Assembly (NCBI GenBank): GCA_032718475.1
Contig: JAUCBJ010007728.1
Coordinates: 142,707 to 206,706 of the forward strand
Reading direction: 5' to 3'
Source: Nemertoderma westbladi
Lineage: Eukaryota; Xenacoelomorpha; Nemertodermatida; Nemertodermatidae
DNA: 64,000 bases
This document shows positions 31,001-43,457 of the stretch, one piece after another. Both the position numbers and the translations under genes were made by a program. The notes beneath the pieces are model-generated. The model saw only the letters and a list, made by a program, of their open reading frames with translations. It ran no database searches and was not told the origin of the DNA. Positions within the stretch are counted from its first letter, which is position 1; each line of letters starts with the position of its first letter.

Positions 31001-31276
31001 GCTGATCAACAGGGGGCGCAAGCCACTCTTGGGTCTGCGTCGTCCGCCTTTCGCGCGTTCCCAGACGTTCTACCAACTGTAGTGACGACTGATCGGTCAC
31101 GAGGAATCGGTCGAGGTTTTGGGATGCCAAATAGACGAATTTGCGAGGAAATAGTCGCACCGTCTCTCAACGTCCCAAGTAAACCAGTGACTCGCCCCAT
31201 TAGTCCCATATCGCGAGCAAAGTCACCTGTGCGCAGTTTTCGAGGACGCGGCAGGGCTCGATCCACTAAGCGATAA
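28007..31276 (+). pseudogene. Element B ORF3: DEDD (RNase D/EXD-like) exonuclease domain plus zinc knuckles
   Basis: Same frame as 27551-27955, open from 27956; total with the stop about 1,240 residues. Numbered from 27551: CX2C...CX2H near 149-175; Exo I D-N-E at 471-473 (MFYDNEGG, then TIQIRAADGVLHVF); Exo II KVGSGVREDL with Asp 561, then VDTRPLILW; Exo III YYLAIES with Glu 670 where family members have Asp. Three CCHC-type knuckles follow at about 865-925 (CSKCGVAGHHMAKC; CGWCGDQGSHTFYTC with one extra residue; CTYCNIKGHRASEC), then a basic RGRGRARS tail. No signal peptide or membrane helix. It occupies the env slot but is not env. An RNA-binding 3'-5' exonuclease, active or not, is my reading; spacing between motifs is longer than usual, so it needs a profile search. 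Confidence 0.72.
28322..28341 (+). repeat. 20-bp palindrome in B ORF3
   Basis: GGAAGACTCGCGAGCCTACC, encoding GRLASLP; aligned with A 8643-8662. Confidence 0.92.
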
Positions 31277-32077
31277 AAGGGAGGGCAAGGGTGGACGGAA
31301 GACTCGTGAGCATTTCTTATGATTTTGTGATTTATTTGAATTTATATTTATATTTGTGCTTATTCCGAACTTATGCAATTTGTATTGTTCCGAATTTATG
31401 AAATTTAGAAATAAGAACTTATATTTTAGTAAAACTTATATTTAGTAAGACTTATATTTGTAAGAATTTATATTTTATATTTACGTGATTATTTCGAACT
31501 TATGCAATTTATATTATTCCGAACTTATGCAATTTATATTGTTCCGAATATTATGCAATTTATATCTTATAAGCAGTATTTGTATTTACAGTGAAACAGA
31601 AAGTAAGAGTAGATGGAAGACTCGTGGGCCTTTCTTATAGTTTTATTTGTAAAGTGTTATATTTTGTATTTAGAAAGTTTTATAGTCAGAAAATTTTGTG
31701 CTTAGAAAGACTCATATTTGTAATTATTCCAAACTTATGCAATCTACATTTAGGTACGAAAGTATTTGTAATTACTTGAATTTATGCAATATTTGAGATG
31801 CAATAGTAGATGGAAGACTCGCGAGCCTTTCTTATTGTTTTCATTTATTTGTATTTGTAATTGTTTGAATTTATGCAATATTGAGATGCAATAGATTTAT
31901 ATTGGTGAATTTAATTTAGATTTATATTGTACTTACTTAGTAAAGCCTTAAATACGTAAAGTTTGAATTTGTAATTATTTTGTATCGAATCATTACGTAG
32001 AAAGGAAGTATTGTTTGAAATTTAATTGTAAATATGTAAGTACGCCCTAAGTATTCTATAGTTTGATTGATTATTGG
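31277..32077 (+). repeat. 3' UTR of element B with tandem repeats and three palindromes
   Basis: AT-rich DNA made of imperfect repeats of TTCCGAACTTATGCAATTTATATT (about 31365-31570 and on to 31880). Palindromes at 31297-31316, 31614-31633 and 31812-31831 are each followed by TTCTTAT or TTTCTTAT, so they appear to be copies of one duplicated unit. A has a single palindrome at this place. No ORF. Confidence 0.8.
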
Positions 32078-32118
32078 TGAAAACCGTATATTTTATGCAC
32101 GATAATATCCTGTTTTCA
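32078..32118 (+). other. Hairpin in the 3' UTR of element B, conserved in A
   Basis: TGAAAAC (32078-32084) pairs with GTTTTCA (32112-32118) and ATATT (32088-32092) with AATAT (32104-32108). Directly followed by TGGAGCGGT as in A. Lies about 140 bp before the tRNA-like segment. Confidence 0.6.
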
Positions 32119-32252
32119 TGGAGCGGTATAGAATTATATTCCCTAAATGCCGTGGATTTTCAAAATTTTATTTTATTCGGATTAACTTTGTAAAGATTGC
32201 TTTGAGTTCTCATTCGTATTGGTTCTATCATTTGTGCACCTATCGGTCAAGT

Positions 32253-32333
32253 GGTTCAGTAGCTCAGTCGGTAGAGCGTTGGAAATTATATGTGTAGTAG
32301 GTATTGAGTTCGAATCCTAGTAAGTGCGAATTA
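32253..32333 (+). other. tRNA-like segment just upstream of the B 3' LTR
   Basis: It has a perfect A-box with D-stem, TAGCTCAGTCGGTAGAGC, and a B-box GAGTTCGAATCC 45 bases later, ending a few bases before the LTR TGTACAG at 32339. T-stem and anticodon arm do not pair well, so it is a decayed or tRNA-mimicking sequence, not a functional tRNA gene. The D-arm is type I, unlike the type II-like segment at the same place in A. Confidence 0.62.
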
Positions 32334-32338
32334 TTTTT

Positions 32339-34032
32339 TGTACAGAATTTCAACTCATTTGAATTAACCGCTACAAATTAATTGCATTTGTCTGTACCAA
32401 TGAGACTGTAGTTATTTGATTGTAACCAATGTCGTGCAAGTTATATATTAGCTGGACCAATAGCTATCTTTAAAACCCTGTTAGAACCTATAGAACGATC
32501 GAGAATTTTCTCGATTGATTGCAGCACAAATTTGCTATATAAAGGTGCGATTTGTTCATTAGTTATATATCTACTTACAACAATCTATTATATTAATATT
32601 CACATCTATTCTGTCGTGCTTAGTTTATTTCAGATTACATTGTACATATTATTATAATCTTTTGTAATAAAAGTTAGAAATACTTGTCAATCTCAGCCCT
32701 TTTCTATCTGTTTTACCATGGATTCACTACGGTGAACAAACTTAGGGACAGGATGGCCGGCTAGAGATCGGGCCGCAGCAATGAACGGGAACATCACGGG
32801 AATGTAGACGAGAGACAACCCGCAATACCATCTAGAGTTATTCGCCCATCGCCTGAAAGGTTAGACAGCGTTCGACGCCTTGCTACCTAAGTATAAGACC
32901 AAAGATCAAAAGGTAGACGTAGTGACACGCTGTAAGCCTAAAATTACATCATAGGGACTGTACTGTCTTGATTCAGGAAAAACCGCAGTAGACCTTCATA
33001 TTCCTACGGGGGGGAGGGAGAGAGAGCAGGCAGATACTAGTACGCAGATAGGACGTAGGCACACCGGTACAAGGCATACAATTGGTTAGGGTGCAGCAAA
33101 CTGTACGCTTAACTCTTGCTAAGTACAGGTGTGTGTGCGACTATTTGTAGTACGACAGTGTCCATTGCATTAGAACTTGTAGGCTAGGGGGGTTGCTGTG
33201 TTTTCACCTGAATTGGGATTGTACCGTTCAGGCGGTAGGGCAGTTTACACTAGGCGCAAATAAATTGAGGCTATCAGGGATACTAACATCTACCGTGTCC
33301 CCGCCAACGCCCTAATAGGAAGTTACCCGGACTACCTGGGTGACTAAAATTCTAGATAGGAGCCAGGATAGCTATTAGTACCTGTACGCCTACAGTAGTA
33401 AACTAACACATCTCTTCTTAGTATCAGGGACCTGGTACCTAAAATTGCCGAATTCTGGGCGTAGCATTAACCCTATGCCTGAATTTGAGTCCTGGAAATA
33501 CGCAAGAGGGGAAGGAACCTTATCATTCGTGAGTATTGGACCTACAAGTTACAAAATTAGAATATTCGTAAAATGCACACCGTACCCAGTAATTATATAT
33601 GTGAAGGAGCAAAACTGTTTTGACCGTTCAGAATTAACACACGCGCGTTAGAAATTATTTACACCTCAAAATATATAAAATTAACTTTGTCCGTACTGTG
33701 CTTTGCCCGCTAGTTAGACATCTCCAAATCTCTGCCTGTACCTAGCTAGCGTCTCTTCGCCCAACCATATAAATCACACCGCGGCAAAGTATACGAGCCC
33801 CTTAGTCCGTCAGTGAGTCAGCCTGATTTTAGGATTCGCTGCGCGGGATTTTGTTTTATCGAAGTTTGTCTGCTCGTAGACTGTTTTCTGCCTCACCGGT
33901 TATAAGAGATCGATACTGCAATATATTCGCTTACTTAGAGTTTACTGTTTTGGTGAGAAGGTCGGATTTATGATTTGATTTACAAACTTTACAGTAGGAT
34001 ATTGCAGGTATTGTTACCGTCTCTTCCAATTA
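32339..34032 (+). repeat. 3' LTR of element B, ending against satellite
   Basis: Matches 14774-16374, with TATA at 32535 and AATAAA at 32666. It has a G-rich ~100-bp segment at about 33005-33110 that is absent from the 5' copy, and the R region is not alignable. From about 33111 on it is almost base-identical to the 5' copy up to CCAATTA (34026-34032), where satellite starts. No polypurine tract is evident before 32339. Confidence 0.85.
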
Positions 34033-37000
34033 ATCTCAGCTATTTCATGAACATAATGAAGTATTAAAGCCATGTCAAAATCATTGGTGTTTTTCTGCAA
34101 TAATTTATCAAAATATCCTCTGATTCTTTACTATAACCATATCGATTTTAATATTTATAACTTCTAACCCACTCCACGAGATAGAGAATCGTAAATGAAA
34201 GTCAAAAGAACAGGTAACACTTACATTTATAGCAGTAATCAGCTGTTATATGCTACGTATTTCCGCTGGAGATGAATGAATTTGGATTTTGTCAGAACAC
34301 CCCCTATCTGTGGTTGTATGAGTGGAGAGATAATTAAGTAGCCTATCTCCCAATTAATATTACTGTGTTCTAGAATATTTATTATTGTTTTATCGTATTG
34401 CTAAAGTGGTTGGAGCTAAAGTTATTATGTAATGCAGTAATTCACCTCAAATATCTCAGCTATTTCATGAACATAATGAAGTATTAAAGCCATGTCAAAA
34501 TAATTGGTGTTTTTCTGCAATAATTTATCAAAATATCCTCTGTTTTTTTTCAAAAACCATATATCGATTTTCTTATTTATATATTCTAACCCACTCCACG
34601 AGATAGAGAATCTTAAATGAAAGTCAAAAGAACAGGTAACACTTACATTTATAGAAGTAATAAGCTGTTATTTGCTACGTCTTTCCGCTGGAGATGGTTG
34701 AATTTTGATTGTGTCAGAACACCCCCTATCTATGGCTGTCTGAGTGGAGAGATAAGTAGCTTATCTCCCTATTAATATTGTTGTGTTCTAGAATATTTAT
34801 TATAGTTTCATCGTATTGCTAAAGTGGCTGGAGCTAAAGTTATTATGTAATGCAATAATTCACCTCAAATATCTCAGCTATTTCATGAACATAATGAAGT
34901 ATTAAAGTCATGTCAAAATCATTGGTGTTTTTCTGCAATAATTTATCAAAATATCCTCTGGTTCTTTACTATAACCATATCGATTTTAATATTTATAACT
35001 TCTAACCCACTCCACGAGATAGAGAATCTTAAATGAAAGTCAAAAGAACAGGTAACACTTACATTTATAGCAGTAATCAGCTGTTATATGCTACGTATTT
35101 CCGCTGGAGATGAATGAATTTCGATTGTGTCAGAACACCCCCTATCTGTGGTTGTATGAGAGGAGAGATAAGTAACCTATCTCCCTATAAATATTACTGT
35201 GTTCTAGAATATTTATTATTGTTTCATCAGATTGCTAAAGTGGTTGGAGCTAAAGTTATTATTTAATGCAATAATTCACCTCAAATTTCTCAGCTATTTC
35301 ATGAACATAATGAAGTATTAAAGCCATATCAAAATCATTAGTGTTTTTCTGCAATAATTTATCAAAATATCCTCTGATTTTTTACAACAACCATATCGAT
35401 TTTCATATTTATATCTTCTAACCCACTCCACGAGATAGAGAATCTTAAATGAAAGTCAAAAGAACAGGTAACACTTACATTTTTGGAAGTAATAAGCTGT
35501 TATTTGCTACATCTTTCCGCTGGAGATGGTTGAATTTTGATTGTGTCAGAACACCCCCTATCTATGGCTGTCTGAGTGGAGAGATAAGTAGCCTATCTCC
35601 CTATTCATATTGTTGTGTTCTAGAATATTTATTATTGTTTCATCGTATTGCCAAAGTGACTGGAGCTAAAGTTATTATGTAATGCAATAATTCACCACAA
35701 ATATCTCAGCTATTTCATGAACATAATGAAGTATTAAAGCCATGTCAAAATAATTTGTGTTTTTCTGCAATAATTTATCAAAATATCCTGTTTTTTCAAA
35801 AACCATATCGATTTTCTTATTTATATATTCTAACCCACTCCACGAGATAGAGAATGTTAAATGAAAGTCAAAAGAACAGGTAACACTTACATTTATAGCA
35901 GTAATCAGCTGTTATTTGCTACGTATTTCCGCTGGATATGAATGAATTTTGATTGTATCAGAACACCCCTATAGGTGGTTGTATGAGTGGAGAGATAAGT
36001 ATCCTATCTCCCTATTAATATTGTTGTGTTCTAGAATATTTTTTATGGTTTCATCGTATTGCCAAAGTAACTGGAGTTGAAGTTAACTCATAATACAATG
36101 ATTCACCTCAAATATCTCAGCTATTTCATGAACATAATGAAGTATTAAAGCCATGTCAAAATCATTGGTGTTTTTCTGCAATAATTTATCAAAATATCCT
36201 CTGTTTTTTTTCAAAAACCATATCGATTTTCATATTTTTACCTTCTAACCCACCCCACGAGCTAGAGAATCTTAAATGAAAGTCAAAAGAACAGGTAACA
36301 CTTACATTTATAGCAGTAATCAGCTGTTATATGCTACGTATTTCCGTCTTTCCGCTGGAGATGGTTGAATTTTGATTGTGTCAGAACACCCCCTATCTGT
36401 GGTTGTATGAGTGGAGAGATAAGTATCCTATCTCCCTATTAATATTGTTGTGTTCTAGAATATTTTTTATAGTTTCATCGTATTGCCAAAGTGACTGGAG
36501 CTGAAGTTAACTCATAATACAATAATTCACCTCAAATATCTCAGCTATTTCATGAACATAATGAAGTATTAAAGCCATGTCAAAATCATTGGTGTTTTTC
36601 TGCAATAATTTATCAAAATATCCTCTGTTTTTTTTCAAAAACCATATCGATTTTCTTATTTATATCTTCTAACCCACTCCACGAGATAGAGAATCTTAAA
36701 TGAAATTCAAAAGAACAGGTAACACTTACATTTATGGAAGTAATAAGCTGTTATTTGCTACATCTTTCTGCTGGAGATGGTTGAATTTTGATTGTGTCAG
36801 AACACCCCCTATCTGTGGCTGTCTGAGTGGAGAGATAAGTAGCCTGCCTATCTCCCTATTAATATTGTTATGTTCTAGAATATTTATTATAGTTTCATCG
36901 TATTGCTAAAGTGGCTGGAGCTAAAGTTATTATGTAATGCAATAATTCACCTCAAATATCTCAGCTATTTCATGAAACTAATGAAGTATTAAAGCCATGT

Positions 37001-39224
37001 CAAAATCATTGGTGTTTTTCAGCAATAATTTATCAAAATATCCTCTGATTTTTTACAACAACCATATCGATTTTCATATTTTTACCTTCTAACCCACCCC
37101 ACGAGCTAGAGAACATTTTCGATCAATGTCAAAATCATTGGTGTTTTTCTGCAATAATTTATCAAAATATCCTCTGATTCTTTACTATAACCATATCGAT
37201 TTTAATATTTATAACTTCTAACCCACTCCACGAGATAGAGAATCTTAAATGAAAGTCAAAAGAACAGGTAACACTTACATTTATAGCAGTAATCAGCTGT
37301 TATATGCTACGTATTTCCGCTGGAGATGAATGAATTTTGATTGTGTCAGAACACCCCCTATCTGTGGTTGTATGAGTGGAGAGATAAGTAGCCTATCTCC
37401 CTATTAATATTGTTGTGTTCTAGAATATTTATTATAGTTTCATCGTATTGCTAAAGTGGCTGGAGCTAAAGTTATTATGTAATGCAATAATTCACCTCAA
37501 ATATCTCAGCTATTTCATGAACATAATGAAGTATTAAAGTCATGTCAAAATCATTGGTGTTTTTCTGCAATAATTTATCAAAATATCCTCTGATTTTTTA
37601 CTATAACCATATCGATTTTAATATTTATAACTTCTAACCCACTCCATGAGATAGATAATCTTAAATGAAAGTCAAAAAAACAGGTAGCACTTACATTTAT
37701 AGAAGTAATAAGCTGTTATTTGCTACGTCTTTCCGCTGGAGATGGTTGAATTTTGATTGTGTCAGAACACCCCCTATCTGTGGCTGTCTGAGTGGAGAGA
37801 TAAGTAGCCTATCTCCCTATTAATATTGTTATGTTCTAGAATATTTATTATAGTTTCATCGTATTGCTAAAGTGGCTGGAGCTAAAGTTATTATGTAATG
37901 CAATAATTCACCTCAAATATCTCAGCTATTTCATGAACATAATGAAGTATTAAAGTCATGTCAAAATCATTGGTGTTTTTCTGCAATAATTTATCAAAAT
38001 ATCCTCTGGTTCTTTACTATAACCATATCGATTTTAATATTTATAACTTCTAACCCACTCCACGAGATAGAGAATCTTAAATGAAAGTCAAAAGAACAGG
38101 TAACACTTACATTTATAGCAGTAATCAGCTGTTATATGCTACGTATTTCCGCTGGAGATGAATTAATTTCGATTGTGTCAGAACACCCCCTATCTGTGGT
38201 TGTATGAGTGGAGAGATAAGTAGCCTATCTCCCTATTAATATTACTGTGTTCTAGAATATTTATTATTGTTTTATCGTATTGCTAAAGTGGTTGGAGCTA
38301 AAGTTATTATGTAATGCAGTAATTCACCTCAAATATCTCAGCTATTTCATGAACATAATGAAGTATTAAAGCCATGTCAAAATAATTGCTGTTTTTCTGC
38401 AATAATTTATTATCAAAATATCCTCTGATTTTTTTCAAAAACCATATCGATTTTCATATTTATAACTTCTAACCCACTCCACGAGATAGAGAATCTTAAA
38501 TGAAAGTCAAAAGAACAGTTAACACTACCATTTATAGCAGTAATCAACTGTTATATGCTACGTATTTCCGCTGGAGATGAATGAATTTTGATTGTGTCAG
38601 AACACCACCTATCTGTGGTTGTATTAGTGGAGAGATAAGTATCCTATCTCCCTATTAATATTGTTGTGTTCTAGAATATTTTTTATAGTTTCATCGTATT
38701 GCCAAAGTGACTGGAGCTGAAGTTAACTCATAATACAATAATTCACCTCAAATATCTCAGCTATTTCATGAACATAATGAAGTATTAAAGCCATGTCAAA
38801 ATCATTGGTGTTTTTCTGCAATAATTTATCAAAATATCCTCTGATTTTTTACAACAACCATATCGATTTTCATATTTATACCTTCTAACCTACCCCACGA
38901 GATAGAGAATCTTAAATGAAAGTCAAAAGAACAGGTAACACTTACATTTATAGAAGTAATCAGCTGTTATTTGCTTCGTCTTTCTGCGGGAGATGGATGA
39001 ATTTTAATTGTGTCAGAACACCCCATATCTGTGGATGTCTGAGAGGAGAGATAAGTATCTTATCTCCCTATTAATATTGTTGTGTTCTAGAATATTTATT
39101 ATTGTTTCATCGTATTGCCAAAGTGACTGGAGCTAAAGTTATTATGTAATGCAATAATTCACCACAAATATCTCAGCTATTTCATGAACATAATGAAGTA
39201 TTAAAGCCATGTCAAAATAATTTG

Positions 39225-42200
39225 TGTTTTTCTGCAATAATTTATCAAAATATCCTCTGTTTTTTTTCAAAAACCATATCGATTTTCTTATTTATATATT
39301 CTAACCCACTCCACGAGATAGAGAATCTTAAATGAAAGTCAAAAGAACAGGTAACACTTACATTTATAGAAGTAATAAGCTGTTATTTGCTACGTCTTTC
39401 CGCTGGAGATGGTTGAATTTTGATTGTGTCAGAACACCCCCTATCTATGGCTGTCTGAGTGGAGAGATAAGTAGCTTATCTCCCTATTAATATTGTTGTG
39501 TTCTAGAATATTTATTATAGTTTCATCGTATTGCTAAAGTGGCTGGAGCTAAAGTTATTATGTAATGCAATAATTCACCTCAAATATCTCAGCTATTTCA
39601 TGAACATAATGAAGTATTAAAGTCATGTCAAAATCATTGGTGTTTTTCTGCAATAATTTATCAAAATATCCTCTGGTTCTTTACTATAACCATATCGATT
39701 TTAATATTTATAACTTCTAACCCACTCCACGAGATAGAGAATCTTAAATGAAAGTCAAAAGAACAGGTAACACTTACATTTATAGCAGTAATCAGCTGTT
39801 ATATGCTACGTATTTCCGCTGGAGATGAATGAATTTCGATTGTGTCAGAACACCCCCTATCTGTGGTTGTATGAGAGGAGAGATAAGTAGCCTATCTCCC
39901 TATAAATATTACTGTGTTCTAGAATATTTATTATTGTTTCATCAGATTGCTAAAGTGGTTGGAGCTAAAGTTATTATTTAATGCAATAATTCACCTCAAA
40001 TTTCTCAGCTATTTCATGAACATAATGAAGTATTAAAGCCATATCAAAATCATTGGTGTTTTTCTGCAATAATTTATCAAAATATCCTCTGATTTTTTAC
40101 AACAACCATATCGATTTTCATATTTATATCTTCTAACCCACTCCACGAGATAGAGAATCTTAAATGAAAGTCAAAAGAACAGGTAACACTTACATTTTTG
40201 GAAGTAATAAGCTGTTATTTGCTACATCTTTCCGCTGGAGATGGTTGAATTTTGATTGTGTCAGAACACCCCCTATCTGTGGCTGTCTGAGTGGAGAGAT
40301 AAGTAGCCTATCTCCCTATTCATATTGTTGTGTTCTAGAATATTTATTATTGTTTCATCGTATTGCCAAAGTGACTGGAGCTAAAGTTATTATGTAATGC
40401 AATAATTCACCACAAATATCTCAGCTATTTCATGAACATAATGAAGTATTAAAGCCATGTCAAAATAATTTGTGTTTTTCTGCAATAATTTATCAAAATA
40501 TCCTGTTTTTTCAAAAACCATATCGATTTTCTTATTTATATATTCTAACCCACTCCACGAGATAGAGAATGTTAAATGAAAGTCAAAAGAACAGGTAACA
40601 CTTACATTTATAGCAGTAATCAGCTGTTATTTTCGTATTTCCGCTGGATATGAATGAATTTTGATTGTATCAGAACACCCCTATAGGTGGTTGTATGAGT
40701 GGAGAGATAAGTATCCTATCTCCCTATTAATATTGTTGTGTTCTAGAATATTTTTTATGGTTTCATCGTATTGCCAAAGTAACTGGAGTTGAAGTTAACT
40801 CATAATACAATGATTCACCTCAAATATCTCAGCTATTTCATGAACATAATGAAGTATTAAAGCCATGTCAAAATCATTGGTGTTTTTCTGCAATAATTTA
40901 TCAAAATATCCTCTGTTTTTTTTCAAAAACCATATCGATTTTCATATTTTTAACTTCTAACCCACCCCACGAGCTAGAGAATCTTAAATGAAAGTCAAAA
41001 GAACAGGTAACACTTACATTTATAGCAGTAATCAGCTGTTATATGCTACGTATTTCCGCTGGAGATGAATGAATTTCGATTGTGTCAGAACACCCCCTAT
41101 CTGTGGTTGTATGAGAGGAGAGATAAGTATCTTATCTCCCTATTAATATTGTTGTGTTCTAGAATATTTATTATTGTTTCATCGTATTGCCAAAGTCACT
41201 GGAGCTAAAGTTATTATGTAATGCAATAATTCACCACAAATATCTCAGCTATTTCATGAACATAATGAAGTATTAAAGCCATGTCAAAATCATTGGTGTT
41301 TTTCTGCAATAATTTATCAAAATATCCTCTGTTTTTTTTCAAAAACCATATCGATTTTCTTATTTATATATTCTAACCCACTCCACGAGATAGAGAATCT
41401 TAAATGAAAGTCAAAAGAACAGGTAACACTTACATTTATAGAAGTAATAAGCTGTTATTTGCTACGTCTTTCCGCTGGAGATGGTTGAATTTTGATTGTG
41501 TCAGAACACCCCCTATCTATGGCTGTCTGAGTGGAGAGATAAGTAGCTTATCTCCCTATTAATATTGTTGTGTTCTAGAATATTTATTATAGTTTCATCG
41601 TATTGCTAAAGTGGCTGGAGCTAAAGTTATTATGTAATGCAATAATTCACCTCAAATATCTCAGCTATTTCATGAACATAATGAAGTATTAAAGTCATGT
41701 CAAAATCATTGGTGTTTTTCTGCAATAATTTATCAAAATATCCTCTGGTTCTTTACTATAACCATATCGATTTTAATATTTATAACTTCTAACCCACTCC
41801 ACGAGATAGAGAATCTTAAATGAAAGTCAAAAGAACAGGTAACACTTACATTTATAGCAGTAATCAGCTGTTATATGCTACGTATTTCCGCTGGAGATGA
41901 ATGAATTTCGATTGTGTCAGAACACCCCCTATCTGTGGTTGTATGAGAGGAGAGATAAGTAGCCTATCTCCCTATAAATATTACTGTGTTCTAGAATATT
42001 TATTATTGTTTCATCAGATTGCTAAAGTGGTTGGAGCTAAAGTTATTATTTAATGCAATAATTCACCTCAAATTTCTCAGCTATTTCATGAACATAATGA
42101 AGTATTAAAGCCATATCAAAATCATTGGTGTTTTTCTGCAATAATTTATCAAAATATCCTCTGATTTTTTACAACAACCATATCGATTTTCATATTTATA

Positions 42201-43457
42201 TCTTCTAACCCACTCCACGAGATAGAGAATCTTAAATGAAAGTCAAAAGAACAGGTAACACTTACATTTTTGGAAGTAATAAGCTGTTATTTGCTACATC
42301 TTTCCGCTGGAGATGGTTGAATTTTGATTGTGTCAGAACACCCCCTATCTGTGGCTGTCTGAGTGGAGAGATAAGTAGCCTATATCCCTATTCATATTGT
42401 TGTGTTCTAGAATATTTATTATTGTTTCATCGTATTGCCAAAGTGACTGGAGCTAAAGTTATTATGTAATGCAATAATTCACCACAAATATCTCAGCTAT
42501 TTCATGAACATAATGAAGTATTAAAGCCATGTCAAAATAATTTGTGTTTTTCTGCAATAATTTATCAAAATATCCTGTTTTTTCAAAAACCATATCGATT
42601 TTCTTATTTATATATTCTAACCCACTCCACGAGATAGAGAATGTTAAATGAAAGTCAAAAGAACAGGTAACACTTACATTTATAGCAGTAATCAGCTGTT
42701 ATTTTCGTATTTCCGCTGGATATGAATGAATTTTGATTGTATCAGAACACCCCTATAGGTGGTTGTATGAGTGGAGAGATAAGTATCCTATCTCCCTATT
42801 AATATTGTTGTGTTCTAGAATATTTTTTATGGTTTCATCGTATTGCCAAAGTAACTGGAGTTGAAGTTAACTCATAATACAATGATTCACCTCAAATATC
42901 TCAGCTATTTCATGAACATAATGAAGTATTAAAGCCATGTCAAAATCATTGGTGTTTTTCTGCAATAATTTATCAAAATATCCTCTGTTTTTTTTCAAAA
43001 ACCATATCGATTTTCATATTTTTACCTTCTAACCCACCCCACGAGCTAGAGAATCTTAAATGAAAGTCAAAAGAACAGGTAACACTTACATTTATAGCAG
43101 TAATCAGCTGTTATATGCTACGTATTTCCGCTGGAGATGAATGAATTTCGATTGTGTCAGAACACCCCCTATCTGTGGTTGTATGAGAGGAGAGATAAGT
43201 ATCTTATCTCCCTATTAATATTGTTGTGTTCTAGAATATTTATTATTGTTTCATCGTATTGCCAAAGTCACTGGAGCTAAAGTTATTATGTAATGCAATA
43301 ATTCACCACAAATATCTCAGCTATTTCATGAACATAATGAAGTATTAAAGCCATGTCAAAATCATTGGTGTTTTTCTGCAATAATTTATCAAAATATCCT
43401 CTGTTTTTTTTCAAAAACCATATCGATTTTCTTATTTATATCTTCTAACCCACTCCA
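39225..43457 (+). repeat. Two tandem 2,072-bp five-monomer units in the satellite
   Basis: 39225-41385 and 41297-43457 match almost base for base at an offset of 2,072. A partial relative lies at about 34510-36290 (offset 4,715). Confidence 0.85.

Larger units (their letters stand above)
14774..34032 (+). mobile_element. Element B: near full-length BEL/Pao-type retrotransposon with three ORFs
   Basis: Bounded by matching LTR sequence at 14774-16374 and 32339-34032. Contents in order: LTR, leader with three hairpins, ORF1 (coiled coil), ORF2 (gag, protease, RT, RNase H, integrase), spacer with an inserted foldback MITE, ORF3 (exonuclease-like and zinc knuckles), 3' UTR with palindromes, hairpin and tRNA-like segment, then LTR. 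It starts inside the pol of element A in opposite orientation, so B inserted after A. Its right end runs into satellite DNA instead of the rest of A, so a later rearrangement removed that flank. Stops in ORF2 and ORF3 and one frameshift make it non-autonomous now. Confidence 0.88.

Noticed and set aside
27551-31276. ORF3 as an envelope protein
   Set aside because: No signal peptide, membrane helix or cleavage site. It has three zinc knuckles and a basic RGRGR tail instead.
15787-33651. 68-residue ORF present in both LTRs of B (15787-15993 and 33445-33651)
   Set aside because: Identity is explained by LTR duplication. It is short, has no recognisable domain and lies in U5.
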